Shown: in pieces, positions 39,780 through 48,885 of the stretch
Position numbering within the stretch: the first letter of the stretch is position 1
Layout of the letters: each line of letters opens with the position of its first letter
Assembly (NCBI RefSeq): GCF_009363655.1
Contig: NZ_CP045393.1
Location: 1,798,001-1,862,000 of the forward strand
DNA from: Roseovarius sp. THAF27
Lineage (GTDB): Bacteria > Pseudomonadota > Alphaproteobacteria > Rhodobacterales > Rhodobacteraceae
DNA length: 64,000 nt
Reading direction: 5' to 3'
Translations under genes and position numbers: made by a program
Notes under the pieces: generated by a model
Told to the model about the DNA's origin: nothing
The model's input: only the letters and a program-made list of their open reading frames with translations
Databases searched by the model: none

Positions 39780-41143
39780 CGCAGCCCCCCAAGCCCCCGG
39801 CGCGCGAGGGCCGCGTTTCACTCTGGCGCTACATGCGGCTTTTCCGTCAGGACATCCTCTCGGCCCAGCCCGCACGGCTCTACCGCGCGTGGATGGCCGA
39901 ATTCCGCACGCCGTTCTTCCGCTCCTACCTCTGCAACCAGCCAGAGCTTGTTGACCTCGTGCTGAAAAACCGCCCCGACGACTTCCCCAAGTCCGACCGC
40001 GTGCGTGAGGGCCTCACGCCGCTTCTCGGCAATTCCGTCTTCGTCACGAACGGTGAGACATGGAAACGCCAGCGCCGTATCATCGACCCGGCCTTCGAGG
40101 GCGGGCGCCTGCGCGATACCTTCCCAGCCATGCTCGCCGCGGGGCAGGGCGCCGTGGCCCGTCTGGCCGGGCACGCCACCGGCCAGCCCGTCGAGATTGA
40201 GGCCGAGACCAGCCACGTCGCCGCCGACGTGATCTTCCGCACGCTCTTCTCGATCCCGATCGAGGACGAGATTGCCACCCGCGTCTTCAACGAGTTCCGC
40301 GAGCACCAGCGCACCCAGCCCATGCTGAACCTTGCCGCCTTCCTGCCGCTGCCGCGCTGGTTCCCCCGCTTTCACCGAGCCAAAACCAAGGCCACCGCCC
40401 GCACCATCCGCGACCTTATCACCCGCCTGACGACCCGCCGAATGGATGAGATCGCTGCGGGCACCGCGCCCGACGATCTGGCCACCAAGATCATGACCAC
40501 CACGGACTCCGAAACCGGCGACCGCTTCGACACGCCCGAGATGGTCGACCAGGTGGCGATCTTCTTTCTTGCGGGGCACGAAACCTCCGCTTCGGCCCTC
40601 GCCTGGGCGCTCTACCTGCTGGCCATGCATCCCGACTGGCAGGACCGTCTGGCGGCCGAGGCGCAAGGCGTGCTGACGGAGGGCACCATGGGTTTTTCGG
40701 ACATGGGCAAACTGCGCGTCTCGCGCGATGTCTTTCGCGAAACCCTGCGCCTTTACCCGCCCGTGCCGATGATGGTGCGCGAGGCCGCCTGTCCTGAAAC
40801 CTTCCGCGACCGCGCGGTTCCGAAAGGCAGCCAGATCGTCCTCAGCCCGTGGCACCAGCACCGCCACGAGCGCCTCTGGGAGCGCCCGGACGATTTCGAC
40901 CCGGCCCGCTTTGCCACCGAGAACGGCAAGACCTGTTTGCGCAATGCCTACATGCCGTTCTCCGCCGGCCAGCGGGTCTGCACCGGGGCCGGATTCGCGA
41001 TGATCGAGGGGCCGCTCCTGTTGTCCATGCTGGTCGCCGCGTACCGCTTCGATCTGGTGTCCGAGCGCCCCGCCATACCGGTGGCGCACCTGACCGTGCG
41101 CGGCAAGGACGGCATCTGGCTCAAGGTCACGCCGCGCGACTAA
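39776..41143 (+). CDS. Cytochrome P450
   Basis: A 455-residue soluble-type P450. Landmarks: I-helix oxygen motif AGHETSASAL, K-helix ETLRLYPP with ExxR, and heme-binding loop FSAGQRVCTGAGFA with ligand Cys402. Size and the PERF-like FDPARF resemble bacterial fatty-acid/terpene hydroxylases. It is translationally coupled to the hydrolase-like gene upstream, suggesting hydroxylation and hydrolysis of the same lipid-like substrate. No ferredoxin partner is nearby. Confidence 0.93.
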   Translation: MTQPPKPPAREGRVSLWRYMRLFRQDILSAQPARLYRAWMAEFRTPFFRSYLCNQPELVDLVLKNRPDDFPKSDRVREGLTPLLGNSVFVTNGETWKRQRRIIDPAFEGGRLRDTFPAMLAAGQGAVARLAGHATGQPVEIEAETSHVAADVIFRTLFSIPIEDEIATRVFNEFREHQRTQPMLNLAAFLPLPRWFPRFHRAKTKATARTIRDLITRLTTRRMDEIAAGTAPDDLATKIMTTTDSETGDRFDTPEMVDQVAIFFLAGHETSASALAWALYLLAMHPDWQDRLAAEAQGVLTEGTMGFSDMGKLRVSRDVFRETLRLYPPVPMMVREAACPETFRDRAVPKGSQIVLSPWHQHRHERLWERPDDFDPARFATENGKTCLRNAYMPFSAGQRVCTGAGFAMIEGPLLLSMLVAAYRFDLVSERPAIPVAHLTVRGKDGIWLKVTPRD

Positions 41144-41180
41144 AGCGATTCAATGTGTCCCGGAAACACTTTGGGCCGGG

Positions 41181-41230
41181 GCAAATCTTTTGAGAAAAGA
41201 TTTGCCAAAAGCTTTCTCAAAGCTTTTGGC
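41181..41230. terminator. Paired hairpins between convergent genes
   Basis: Two perfect stems that overlap by 2 nt: GCAAATCTTTT/AAAAGATTTGC (41181-41205, loop GAG) and a 12-bp stem at 41204-41230 (GCCAAAAGCTTT side, loop CTC). They sit between the P450 stop and the stop of the minus-strand gene at 41232 and could terminate from both sides. Confidence 0.65.
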
Positions 41231-41231
41231 T

Positions 41232-41462
41232 TCAGCACCAAACCGACACACGCTCGTTATTGCAAAAGATTTCGACCTGTCCCGCGTTCTCGACCGCATG
41301 ATAGCCCCGTCGCGTTATCTCGCGCCGGAACCGCTCACGCCCCACGATCCGCTCGATGTCCCTCACGCTGCGTCGGACAACGCCGCCAGCCCGCGCCGCT
41401 TTCGCGTCGAAGATCTTCCGCATCCAAAGGTCCGCGGGCAACAAAAGACGAAGCTCTGACAT
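41232..41462 (-). CDS. Small conserved basic protein
   Basis: A 76-residue, Arg-rich protein (MSELRLLLPADLWMRKIFDA...). It ends EIFCNNERVSVWC. I recall highly similar short proteins across Rhodobacteraceae, sometimes mislabelled as an anthranilate-pathway isomerase; function is unknown. The ATG at 41462 follows GGGG. It lies 144 bp downstream of the RHH gene on the same strand, so it may belong to the fumC transcript. Confidence 0.6.
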   Translation of the reverse strand: MSELRLLLPADLWMRKIFDAKAARAGGVVRRSVRDIERIVGRERFRREITRRGYHAVENAGQVEIFCNNERVSVWC

Positions 41463-41606
41463 GGCCCCAAGTTGACGCAATCAGGATTAAGAACGGGTAA
41501 AGCCCGTGCGGTGTGTTAATCGGGCCGTCGAATGACAACGGCACCGCCGCATTACCACTCGGATACCGACGCGATACCGACGTGGGTTTCGGCGTTACCG
41601 GATCCG

Positions 41607-41825
41607 TTAACCTTTTTCCCGGTAATGCCGCAGAACGTAGAGCCGGATCGCCGACGCCAGCCCCATCTCCACGCCCCGCGCCGCGTCGATCCGGGCGGCC
41701 AGCAGGTTTACCGGCACATCTTCTTCGCCGGCTATCTCCTTGAAAGCCTTCCAGAAATCATCTTCCAGGGACACGCTTGTCCGGTGCCCGCGCAGGGTCA
41801 GAGACCGTTTGACCGGCCGGCTCAC
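41607..41825 (-). CDS. Ribbon-helix-helix domain protein
   Basis: A 72-residue protein (KRSLTLRGHRTSVSLEDDFW...) with the ribbon-helix-helix layout known from a conserved alphaproteobacterial family. It likely binds DNA as a dimer. It starts with GTG at 41825, overlapping the DUF4169 stop by 4 bp (GTGA). Confidence 0.8.
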   Translation of the reverse strand: MSRPVKRSLTLRGHRTSVSLEDDFWKAFKEIAGEEDVPVNLLAARIDAARGVEMGLASAIRLYVLRHYREKG

Positions 41826-42001
41826 TCGTCGTCCAGGCGATGCTGCCGCAGCGCTTCCCGCGCCTTTTTCGCTCTTGCCTCGTCAACCTCTCGATCAACC
41901 TTGGTTCGACCGAATTTCACTGCGTTTTCATCAGCTTGTGCCCGCTTTTTCACGCGATTCTTCGCCTTCCGAACGCGGTTGAGATTGACGAACTCGCTCA
42001 T
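41822..42001 (-). CDS. DUF4169 family small protein
   Basis: A 59-residue, strongly charged helical protein that opens [16 protein letters not shown] and has [17 protein letters not shown]. It matches DUF4169, of unknown function. Its ATG overlaps the fumC stop by 4 bp (41998-42001) and its stop overlaps the RHH start by 4 bp. fumC, DUF4169 and the RHH gene are thus chained by overlaps. Confidence 0.85.
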   Translation of the reverse strand: MSEFVNLNRVRKAKNRVKKRAQADENAVKFGRTKVDREVDEARAKKAREALRQHRLDDE

Positions 42002-43395
42002 GCGTCTTTCGGGCCGATCATGTCTTCGGGCCGCACCACTTCGTCAAAGGTCTTTTCGTCCACGAACCCCAGCGAAATTGCCTCTTCTTTCAAAGTGGTA
42101 CCGTTCTTGTGCGCTGTCTTGGCGACCTTGGTGGCATTGTCATAGCCGATGGTCGGCGCCAGCGCCGTCACCAGCATCAGGCTTTCCTTCATCAGCTTCT
42201 CGATCCGGGGCTCGTTGGCCTCGATTCCCAGCAGCATCCGCTCGGTGAAGCTGTCCGCCGCGTCACCCAAAAGCTGTATGGATTGCAACAGGTTATACGA
42301 CATCATCGGGTTGTAGACATTGAGCTCGAAATGCCCCTGGCTGCCTGCGAACTTGATCGCCGAATCGTTGCCCATCACGTGCGCCGCGACCTGGGTCAGT
42401 GCCTCGGCCTGCGTCGGGTTCACCTTGCCCGGCATGATCGACGATCCGGGCTCGTTCTCCGGCAGGATCAACTCGCCCAGGCCAGAGCGCGGGCCACTTC
42501 CCAAGAACCTGATATCATTGGCAATCTTGTAGCAACTGCCTGCCACGGTCGCGATTGCGCCGGACAGGAAAACCATCGCGTCATGGGCCGCCAGCGCCTC
42601 GAACTTGTTGGGCGCGGTGACGAAGGGGAGGCCGGTGATCTCGGCCATGTTCGCCGCCACCGTTTCGCCCCAGCCCTTGCGGGTGTTGAGGCCCGTGCCC
42701 ACGGCCGTGCCTCCCTGGGCCAGCTCGTAAATGCCCGGAAGGCCGGTCTCGACCCGAGCGATTCCCTGGCGGACCTGGTGGGCGTAGCCCGAGAATTCCT
42801 GGCCCAGAGTCAACGGCGTCGCATCCTGCGTATGGGTGCGGCCGATCTTGATGATATCCTTGAATTCGCTGGACTTTTCCTCCAACCCTGCGGCGAGTTT
42901 CTCCAGCCCCGGCAGCAGGACATCACGCACCGACATGGCCGTGGCAATATGCATCGCGGTCGGAAAGGTGTCGTTCGAGGATTGCCCCATGTTGCAGTGA
43001 TCGTTGGGGTGAACGGGGTCCTTGCTGCCGATGGTTCCGCCGAGGATCTCGATCGCGCGGTTGGCGATGACCTCGTTGGCGTTCATGTTCGATTGCGTGC
43101 CCGAACCCGTCTGCCAGACCACCAAGGGGAAATGGTCGTCCAGCTTGCCCTCGACGACTTCACCCGCCGCTTCGATGATTGCGTCCGCCAGCTTGGCGTC
43201 CAGAACGCCCGCCTCCTTGTTGGCCATGGCGCAAGCCTTCTTGATCACGCCGAGCGCGCGCACGATCGCAACCGGCTGTTTTTCCCAGCCGATGGGAAAA
43301 TTCATCAACGAGCGCTGCGTCTGTGCCCCCCAGTATTTTTCCGCAGGAACCTCCAGCGGGCCGAAACTGTCGGATTCTGTACGGGTAGAGGTCAT
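41998..43395 (-). CDS. fumC: Fumarate hydratase class II
   Basis: A 465-residue enzyme that interconverts fumarate and malate. The superfamily signature [11 protein letters not shown] is intact, as are [10 protein letters not shown] and the SSNDTFPT motif. It is followed by DUF4169 and RHH genes with 4-bp overlaps. Confidence 0.97.
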   Translation of the reverse strand: MTSTRTESDSFGPLEVPAEKYWGAQTQRSLMNFPIGWEKQPVAIVRALGVIKKACAMANKEAGVLDAKLADAIIEAAGEVVEGKLDDHFPLVVWQTGSGTQSNMNANEVIANRAIEILGGTIGSKDPVHPNDHCNMGQSSNDTFPTAMHIATAMSVRDVLLPGLEKLAAGLEEKSSEFKDIIKIGRTHTQDATPLTLGQEFSGYAHQVRQGIARVETGLPGIYELAQGGTAVGTGLNTRKGWGETVAANMAEITGLPFVTAPNKFEALAAHDAMVFLSGAIATVAGSCYKIANDIRFLGSGPRSGLGELILPENEPGSSIMPGKVNPTQAEALTQVAAHVMGNDSAIKFAGSQGHFELNVYNPMMSYNLLQSIQLLGDAADSFTERMLLGIEANEPRIEKLMKESLMLVTALAPTIGYDNATKVAKTAHKNGTTLKEEAISLGFVDEKTFDEVVRPEDMIGPKDA

Positions 43396-43484
43396 GTCGG
43401 CGTCTCCTGGAACTGCTTTTGGGCTTCATACCGGACCAAGCGGAAAGATCAACGCCGTGTCTTATGAATTACCCTGTCGGCACG

Positions 43485-43973
43485 TCACTTGCGGAAGCTG
43501 TCGAGACTCACGACCTCGGCGTCCCGAGGCTTGGCGACGTCATCTTCGTCGACCTCGACACTATCGGCTTCGTCCGGTTCGCCGGCACTGTCGTCGTTGT
43601 CCTCATCTTCTTCGTCGTCTTCCTGAGACTCGAACCGAAGCCCGAATTCGACCGACGGATCCACAAAGGTCTGGATCGCGTCATAGGGGATATACAACGT
43701 CTCGGGGCTGTCGCCGAAATTGAGTGTGACGGTGAACCCTTCGTCGGTGACGTCCAGATCGTCGAACCAGTGCTGCATCACCACGGTCATCTCGCTGGGA
43801 TAGCGTTCGCGGAGCCAGTCGGCGAGTTCCGCGTCGGGATGGGTCGTCTCGAAGGTGATGAAGAAATGATGCGCGCCGGGCAGTCCATTGTCCCGCACGC
43901 TGCACAGCACCTCCTGGATCAGGCCGCGCATGGCGCGATGCATCAGTTTTCCATAATCAATCGAATGCGGCAT
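43485..43973 (-). CDS. sspB: SspB-type ClpXP adaptor (alphaproteobacterial)
   Basis: A 162-residue protein. The N-terminal two thirds (GKLMHRAMRGLIQEVL; HFFITFETTHPDAEL; VTLNFGDSPETLYIPYDAI) match SspB-alpha. An acidic linker (about 118-145) leads to a short C-terminal tail ending SLDSFRK, which would dock on ClpX. SspB hands ssrA-tagged proteins to ClpXP. The tmRNA gene that makes those tags lies 2 kb away at 45960-46279. Confidence 0.88.
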   Translation of the reverse strand: MPHSIDYGKLMHRAMRGLIQEVLCSVRDNGLPGAHHFFITFETTHPDAELADWLRERYPSEMTVVMQHWFDDLDVTDEGFTVTLNFGDSPETLYIPYDAIQTFVDPSVEFGLRFESQEDDEEDEDNDDSAGEPDEADSVEVDEDDVAKPRDAEVVSLDSFRK

Positions 43974-44040
43974 CTTGGTCCCCGAACCTCTTGCACCTCA
44001 CAATAAGGGATTCGAAGCAAAACAAAAGAGGCCGCGCATC

Positions 44041-45285
44041 TCAGATCAACAGATCCACGCCCCATGCGAGTAAGGCCATGATCAGCAGGCCGGCAACCAT
44101 CGGCACACGCATCACCAGATAGAGAAACGACGCAAGTGCGACCAGAAGCGCATTCTGAGGCGAAAGGTTTTCGAGCAGCAGGACGGGGCCATATCCGCCC
44201 TGTGCTGTCTCTGTGAAGAGTACGTGCAGTGTGAACCAGACAGCAAGGTTGAGGATCACGCCCGCGACACTGGCGGATATCGCATCGAATGCGCCCTTCA
44301 GGCGGGGGCGGGACAACAACGACTCGACATAGGGAGCGGCGGCAAAAATCCAGAGAAAACATGGGACGAACGTGACCCAAAGCGTCACGAGCGCGGCCAC
44401 TGTGGCCAGTCCGGGGCCAACTTGCAGGAAGCCCGCCATGAAACCAGCGAATTGCGTCACGAGGATGAGCGGCCCCGGCGTGGTTTCCGCAAGCCCGAGC
44501 GCGTCGATCATCTGGTCCGTGCTGAGCCAGCCGTAGGATTGCACGATTTCTTGCGTCATGTAGGCCAGCACGGCATAAGCCCCGCCGAAGGTCACCACGG
44601 CGAGCTTGGAGAAGAACAGACCTATCTGCAAAAGCAGAGAGGCGTTCACGACCCACAGAATCATGAGGGGCGCGGCCCAGACCGCCCCCCACAGCAGAAC
44701 CGTGCGCAGGGTATTGCCCGGGTACACCGGCGTCGACGCCTTGGCTTCGGGCGGGTTTGCGGACGCGAAAACGAGGCCGACGGTGGCCGCGAGCGCGATG
44801 ATGGCGGGAAAGGGGACCGACAGGAAAAAAATTCCGACGAATGCGGCGAGCGCGAGCGCATAGGCGAGCCCGCCTTTCAATGCCCGGCGCGACAGCTTAT
44901 ACAGGGCCTGAAAGACGATGACGACCACGGCGGCCTTGATGCCGGCGAACAAGACCTGCACCAGGGGCAACTGGCCGAAATAGGCGTAGCCGAACGCCAG
45001 CGCGAAGATGACCGCGGCACCCGGAAGCACGAACAACAGTCCCGCCAGCAGCCCGCCCGGAACGCCGCGCAGCTTCCAGCCCGCGTAGGTGGCCAGTTGC
45101 ATCGCCTCGGGCCCGGGCAGAAGCATGCAGAAGGACAACGCTTGCAGAAATTGCGTCTCGGTCAGCCATTTGTGGCGGTCCACCAGTTCTGTCTGCATAA
45201 GGGAAATCTGCGCGGCAGGCCCGCCAAAGGACAATATCCCGATCCGCCCGAACACGCGGAACATCTTGCTAAGCGATACCGTCAT
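44041..45285 (-). CDS. chrA: Chromate transporter ChrA
   Basis: A 414-residue membrane protein with two homologous halves. The first half has FGGPAAQISLM and LLPGPEAMQLATYAGW; the second half has TFGGAYAVLAYM and ETTPGPLILVTQF. This is the two-domain ChrA layout that exports chromate. No chrB regulator gene is adjacent. Confidence 0.93.
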   Translation of the reverse strand: MTVSLSKMFRVFGRIGILSFGGPAAQISLMQTELVDRHKWLTETQFLQALSFCMLLPGPEAMQLATYAGWKLRGVPGGLLAGLLFVLPGAAVIFALAFGYAYFGQLPLVQVLFAGIKAAVVVIVFQALYKLSRRALKGGLAYALALAAFVGIFFLSVPFPAIIALAATVGLVFASANPPEAKASTPVYPGNTLRTVLLWGAVWAAPLMILWVVNASLLLQIGLFFSKLAVVTFGGAYAVLAYMTQEIVQSYGWLSTDQMIDALGLAETTPGPLILVTQFAGFMAGFLQVGPGLATVAALVTLWVTFVPCFLWIFAAAPYVESLLSRPRLKGAFDAISASVAGVILNLAVWFTLHVLFTETAQGGYGPVLLLENLSPQNALLVALASFLYLVMRVPMVAGLLIMALLAWGVDLLI

Positions 45286-45642
45286 CGCGCATCTCGCGTC
45301 ACTGGCCAGTCATGGCCTTCGTCATACCCGTCGCGGACCCATCGGTACAGTGCATCGTGGATGGGAATTCCGGATATCAACTGCACATGGTCGTTTCGAA
45401 GCTGTCGTGACAGGCCGACCGAAACGCGATTGCGCAAGGTTCAGTGCATGCGACTTTGGGTCAAAGCCTCACGGGGTCGTCGCAGATGTGCCCCACAACC
45501 TGATGTGGCGAATTGGAAAGTCGGGCAATGCCTGTCGGAACATGATGCGACGTCGGCGCGTTAATAAGGATTGATGGGGCTTATTTCATGACACTGAACA
45601 CTTCTGCCGAGTACCGCGACGCATACGGCGCACGAGGCAGAT
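45286..45642. other. Intergenic region, no supported gene
   Basis: About 350 bp between chrA and the DUF2383-like frame. Short frames exist on both strands but none has a family motif. It may hold the chrA promoter and the lost 5' end of the next gene. Confidence 0.45.
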
Positions 45643-45915
45643 TTGTCGGCGCAGTTGCGCACGCATGGATGTGTGCCAGACGAGGACGGCAGTTTCTTTT
45701 CCACCGTGCAGCGCCTCGTCATCAAGACCCGTGCGGTCTTTGATGACATCGACGAAGATGTGCTCAATTCGGTGATAAAAGGCGAGGAACGGATCATGCA
45801 GCTTTACCACGAGGCGATGGCCGCAGCGCGCGATGAAGAGGATCTGTCGCTTCTCAGCCGCCAGCGGGGGCAGGTCGCACGGCTGGTGCAGGATGCGAGA
45901 CACCTCGCCGACTGA
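45643..45915 (+). pseudogene. DUF2383-like helical protein, apparent 5'-truncated copy
   Basis: About 90 residues from a TTG at 45643. The part from PDEDGSFFSTVQRLVIKTRA onward matches the second half of the DUF2383/PA2169-like four-helix family, which is normally about 140-150 residues. The same frame is open only back to 45595, and the ATG with the best context (45588) is in another frame. The first two helices are therefore missing. This could be a decayed gene, a frameshift, or a short functional variant. Confidence 0.45.
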
Positions 45916-45959
45916 CGCGCGCTGACGCGACATCAAGGGGCTTCCCAAAGCTTTGTGAA

Positions 45960-46279
45960 ATTAGGTGAAGTGCAGGCTTCTGTTGCCAGGTGCCTGCGAA
46001 CCCCGCCTGACCTTGCTAGAGGCCAGGACTTAATTTTCGGTTACTCCGACTGCTTACGCAGCCATTGCGACCGGAGCACGATTGTCGTTGGCAATTATGC
46101 TTAGCGAACCGATAACGGTGGTATCTCACCGGGACAAAGCAAACCCCTTTAGACGTTCGTCGATCCTGTTTCGGCCCCGTATCCCTCCAACGACGGGTGA
46201 TTGGTGGAGCCGCCGGGTACCGCCCCCGGGTCCGATCCGCTTATTACGAGCGCGTTTATGTCCATAGTCCCGAAGGACA
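45960..46279 (-). ncRNA. ssrA: tmRNA, circularly permuted two-piece form
   Basis: On the minus strand the acceptor piece comes first and ends CGGCTCC-ACCA at 46202. A spacer of about 23 nt follows, and the coding piece begins GGGGCCGAAACAGGATCGAC at 46178. The ends pair as a 7-bp acceptor stem with a G-U at the third pair, the alanine identity signal. The tag reading frame is at 46092-46054: GCC AAC GAC AAT ... TAA, giving ANDNRAPVAMAA. This is the alphaproteobacterial split layout. The first hairpin is GTCC-TTCG-GGAC at 46278-46267. The 3' limit near 45960 is estimated. Confidence 0.9.
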
Positions 46280-46284
46280 CCTTC

Positions 46285-46312
46285 AACATAGTTACGTCAT
46301 GGGATTTTGCAA
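46285..46312 (-). promoter_or_regulatory. Promoter of ssrA
   Basis: On the minus strand: -35 TTGCAA (46312-46307), 16-bp spacer, -10 TATGTT (46290-46285). It would start transcription close to the first hairpin of the tmRNA precursor. Confidence 0.6.
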
Positions 46313-46606
46313 CGGGATGCAGGACCATGAATGCCGAAAATTCGGGCGAATCCGTTGCCGATGCGCCTGGATAAATTGCATGGCACCCGTTCAGTGCGCC
46401 CTTAGACAAGCACGCAAATCCCCTTTGCCGTGCATGTGTCATGTCGCATGCGCCAGGAAATAGGCCGCATTTCATTGAAGTTCGGTCGTCAAACGGGTTA
46501 GTCTTGCCCAGACAGGGCAGTCCGTGGGTTCGCCATGGATCCCTGGGGACCTGCGCACGCAGCCGAAAAGAGCCGCGACAAACGGTGCGCAACAGGAGGG
46601 ACACAC
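46313..46606. other. Intergenic region between ssrA and the Usp gene
   Basis: Divergent promoter region. No gene is supported. The AGGAGGG ribosome site of the Usp gene is at 46594-46600. Confidence 0.5.
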
Positions 46607-47023
46607 ATGTTCAAAAAGATCATGGCTCCGGTCGATTTGGCACATATGGATCGTCTCGAGAAGGCGCTCAAATGTACCGCAGACCTGGCCAAGCACTACG
46701 ATGCCGAAGTGATTTTTGTCGGCGTCACAAGTTCTACCCCGAGTTCCATGGCCCACACGCCTGCCGAGTACGCGGAAAAGCTCGACGCGTTCGCGAAAGA
46801 TCAGGGATCGGCCAACGGCTTCACCGCGTCAGGCGACGCGCTGGTCAGCCACGATCCGAGTTCCGACGTGGACGACATCCTGCTGAAGGCGGTCAAGGAC
46901 ACCGGCGCTGATCTGGTCGTGATGGCCAGTCATGTGCCGAACATCATGGATTACGTTTGGCCGTCCAACGGCGGAAAGATCGCGGAACACGCCGAATGCT
47001 CGGTCATGGTTGTCCGCACCTGA
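46607..47023 (+). CDS. Universal stress protein (UspA family)
   Basis: A 138-residue cytoplasmic protein with the Usp fold: opening KKIMAPVDLAHMDR, and a C-terminal half with GADLVVMASH and SVMVV. The ATP-binding G-2x-G-9x-G pattern is not obvious, so it may be a non-ATP type. AGGAGGG lies 6 nt before the ATG. It is 48 bp upstream of the BCCT transporter, likely co-transcribed; Usp domains can act as regulators of transporters. Confidence 0.85.
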   Translation: MFKKIMAPVDLAHMDRLEKALKCTADLAKHYDAEVIFVGVTSSTPSSMAHTPAEYAEKLDAFAKDQGSANGFTASGDALVSHDPSSDVDDILLKAVKDTGADLVVMASHVPNIMDYVWPSNGGKIAEHAECSVMVVRT

Positions 47024-47071
47024 TCGCGTCTAGCGCTGCCCAAATCAAGTTTTACACAGAGGAGGTCGTGC

Positions 47072-48778
47072 ATGGCCGACGAAACGACAACCCAGGGGAT
47101 CCCGGAGCCGGAAGGCACCACGAACCTCATACAGACCGACTACAAGATCGGTCAGGACAATATCGAAACCAAGATCGGGCCGTTCGGCCTTGATATCCAC
47201 AATCCGGTCTTTCTGATTTCGGGTCTCGCCATCGTCGCGTTCGTTTTTTACGCGCTGGCCCTGCCTGAGCAGGCCTCGGGCCTGTTTGACTGGCTCTTCA
47301 GCGCCGTCACCAAGGGCTTTGACTGGTTCTTCCTTGGCGCTGCCAACATCTTCGTGATTTTCTGCCTTTTCCTGATCGTGACGCCCTATGGCTCGGTCCG
47401 ACTCGGCGGGACGGATGCGACGCCGGACTATTCCTACTTGGGCTGGTTCGCGATGCTGTTCGCTGCTGGCATGGGCATTGGTCTGCTGTTCTTTGGTGTG
47501 TCCGAACCGATGAGCCATTTCTCCAGTTCGCTGGGTGGAACATCGATGGAAGAGGGCGTGCGGACGGACTGGGCGCCGCTTGGAGCCGCGGGCGGTGACG
47601 AGGCGGCGGCACAACGTCTGGGCATGGCCGCGACCATCTTTCACTGGGGCCTGCATCCCTGGGCGATCTATGCGGTCGTCGCACTGGCACTGGCACTTTT
47701 CTCTTATAACAAAGGTTTGCCGCTGACGCTGCGTTCGGCCTTCTATCCGATCTTCGGCGATCGTGTCTGGGGCTGGACCGGCCATATCATCGACACGCTG
47801 GCGGTTTTCGCCACGCTTTTCGGCCTCGCCACTTCGCTGGGTTTCGGTGCGGAACAAACGGCGTCGGGTCTGACCTATCTCTTCGGCAGCGGTGACGCGG
47901 CTGAAGGCACGCGGTCGTTCCTGGGCATCGCCTATGGCAATAACGAGGAAAGCGGTGTCGAGAACAACCCGCTTCTGCTGGTGATCCTGATCTCGGCCAT
48001 TACCGCGGTTGCCCTGGTCTCGGTCGTCCGGGGTCTGGATGGCGGCGTGAAGGTCCTGTCGGAGATCAACATGGGCCTTGCAGCGTTGTTGCTGTTGTTC
48101 GTGTTCTTCGTGGGCGGGCCGATCTTCCTGATCACGCTGTTTTTCGACAGCATCTGGGCCTACCTGCAGAACCTCGTTGCCCTGTCCAATCCGCTTGGCC
48201 GTGAAGACCTGAACTTCAGCCAGGGCTGGACCTCGTTCTATTGGGCGTGGTGGATCAGCTGGTCGCCCTTTGTCGGCATGTTCATCGCTCGCGTCAGCCG
48301 CGGTCGTACGGTGCGCGAATTCGTGACGTGTGTCCTGATCATCCCGACGCTTGTCTGCGTGCTCTGGATGACCGTCTTCGGCGGCACCGCGCTCAACCAG
48401 GTGGTCAGTGACGGATACACCGGCGCACAAGATGCGGCTCTGGAACTGAAGCTGTTCTACATGCTGGACCAGTTGCCGCTAGCGACGATCACATCGGTAA
48501 TCGGCATCGTGCTGGTGATCGTGTTCTTCGTCACCTCGTCGGACTCGGGCAGCCTTGTGATCGACACGATCACGGCCGGCGGCAAGGTCGATGCTCCGGT
48601 GGCGCAGCGCGTGTTCTGGTGCATCTTCGAGGGCGCCGTGGCCGTCGTGCTGTTGATCGGCGGGGGGCTTTCCTCGCTGCAATCGGCGGTAATTTCGACA
48701 GGCTTGCCGTTCACCTTGGTACTGCTGGTCATGTGCTACGCAATCTGGCGCGGTCTGGCGTCCGAGAAACGCGCCTGA
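47072..48778 (+). CDS. BCCT-family betaine/choline/carnitine transporter
   Basis: A 568-residue 12-TM transporter. The family signature is clear (GWTSFYWAWWISWSPFVGMF), as is the glycine-rich first-repeat motif AAGMGIGLLFFGVSEP. An acidic N-terminal tail of about 40 residues precedes TM1; the C-terminal tail is very short, so the osmosensory C-terminus of BetP is absent. Glycine residues in the GMGIG stretch are the form seen in Na+-coupled betaine carriers. Function is uptake of a betaine-type solute for catabolism or osmoprotection. Confidence 0.93.
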   Translation: MADETTTQGIPEPEGTTNLIQTDYKIGQDNIETKIGPFGLDIHNPVFLISGLAIVAFVFYALALPEQASGLFDWLFSAVTKGFDWFFLGAANIFVIFCLFLIVTPYGSVRLGGTDATPDYSYLGWFAMLFAAGMGIGLLFFGVSEPMSHFSSSLGGTSMEEGVRTDWAPLGAAGGDEAAAQRLGMAATIFHWGLHPWAIYAVVALALALFSYNKGLPLTLRSAFYPIFGDRVWGWTGHIIDTLAVFATLFGLATSLGFGAEQTASGLTYLFGSGDAAEGTRSFLGIAYGNNEESGVENNPLLLVILISAITAVALVSVVRGLDGGVKVLSEINMGLAALLLLFVFFVGGPIFLITLFFDSIWAYLQNLVALSNPLGREDLNFSQGWTSFYWAWWISWSPFVGMFIARVSRGRTVREFVTCVLIIPTLVCVLWMTVFGGTALNQVVSDGYTGAQDAALELKLFYMLDQLPLATITSVIGIVLVIVFFVTSSDSGSLVIDTITAGGKVDAPVAQRVFWCIFEGAVAVVLLIGGGLSSLQSAVISTGLPFTLVLLVMCYAIWRGLASEKRA

Positions 48779-48815
48779 CGCAGCCAGCGACAACGCTGGC
48801 ACCACAATAACTTTG

Positions 48816-48850
48816 AAGCCCCCCGAGTTCTTGCACCTCGGGGGGCTTTG
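48816..48850 (+). terminator. Rho-independent terminator of the BCCT gene
   Basis: A 12-bp perfect stem (AAGCCCCCCGAG with CTCGGGGGGCTT) around a 9-nt loop, followed by TTGCTGTTT. It lies 38 bp past the stop and ends the Usp-BCCT unit. Confidence 0.85.
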
Positions 48851-48885
48851 CTGTTTGGTCAGCCCGAACAATCGGGGAGGGATGG

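Noticed and set aside
41190..41459. 89-codon plus-strand frame
   Set aside because: Starts inside the paired hairpins and is antisense to a conserved minus-strand small gene.
46149..46604. 151-codon minus-strand frame
   Set aside because: Overlaps the tmRNA acceptor piece and its promoter; no ribosome site or homology signature.
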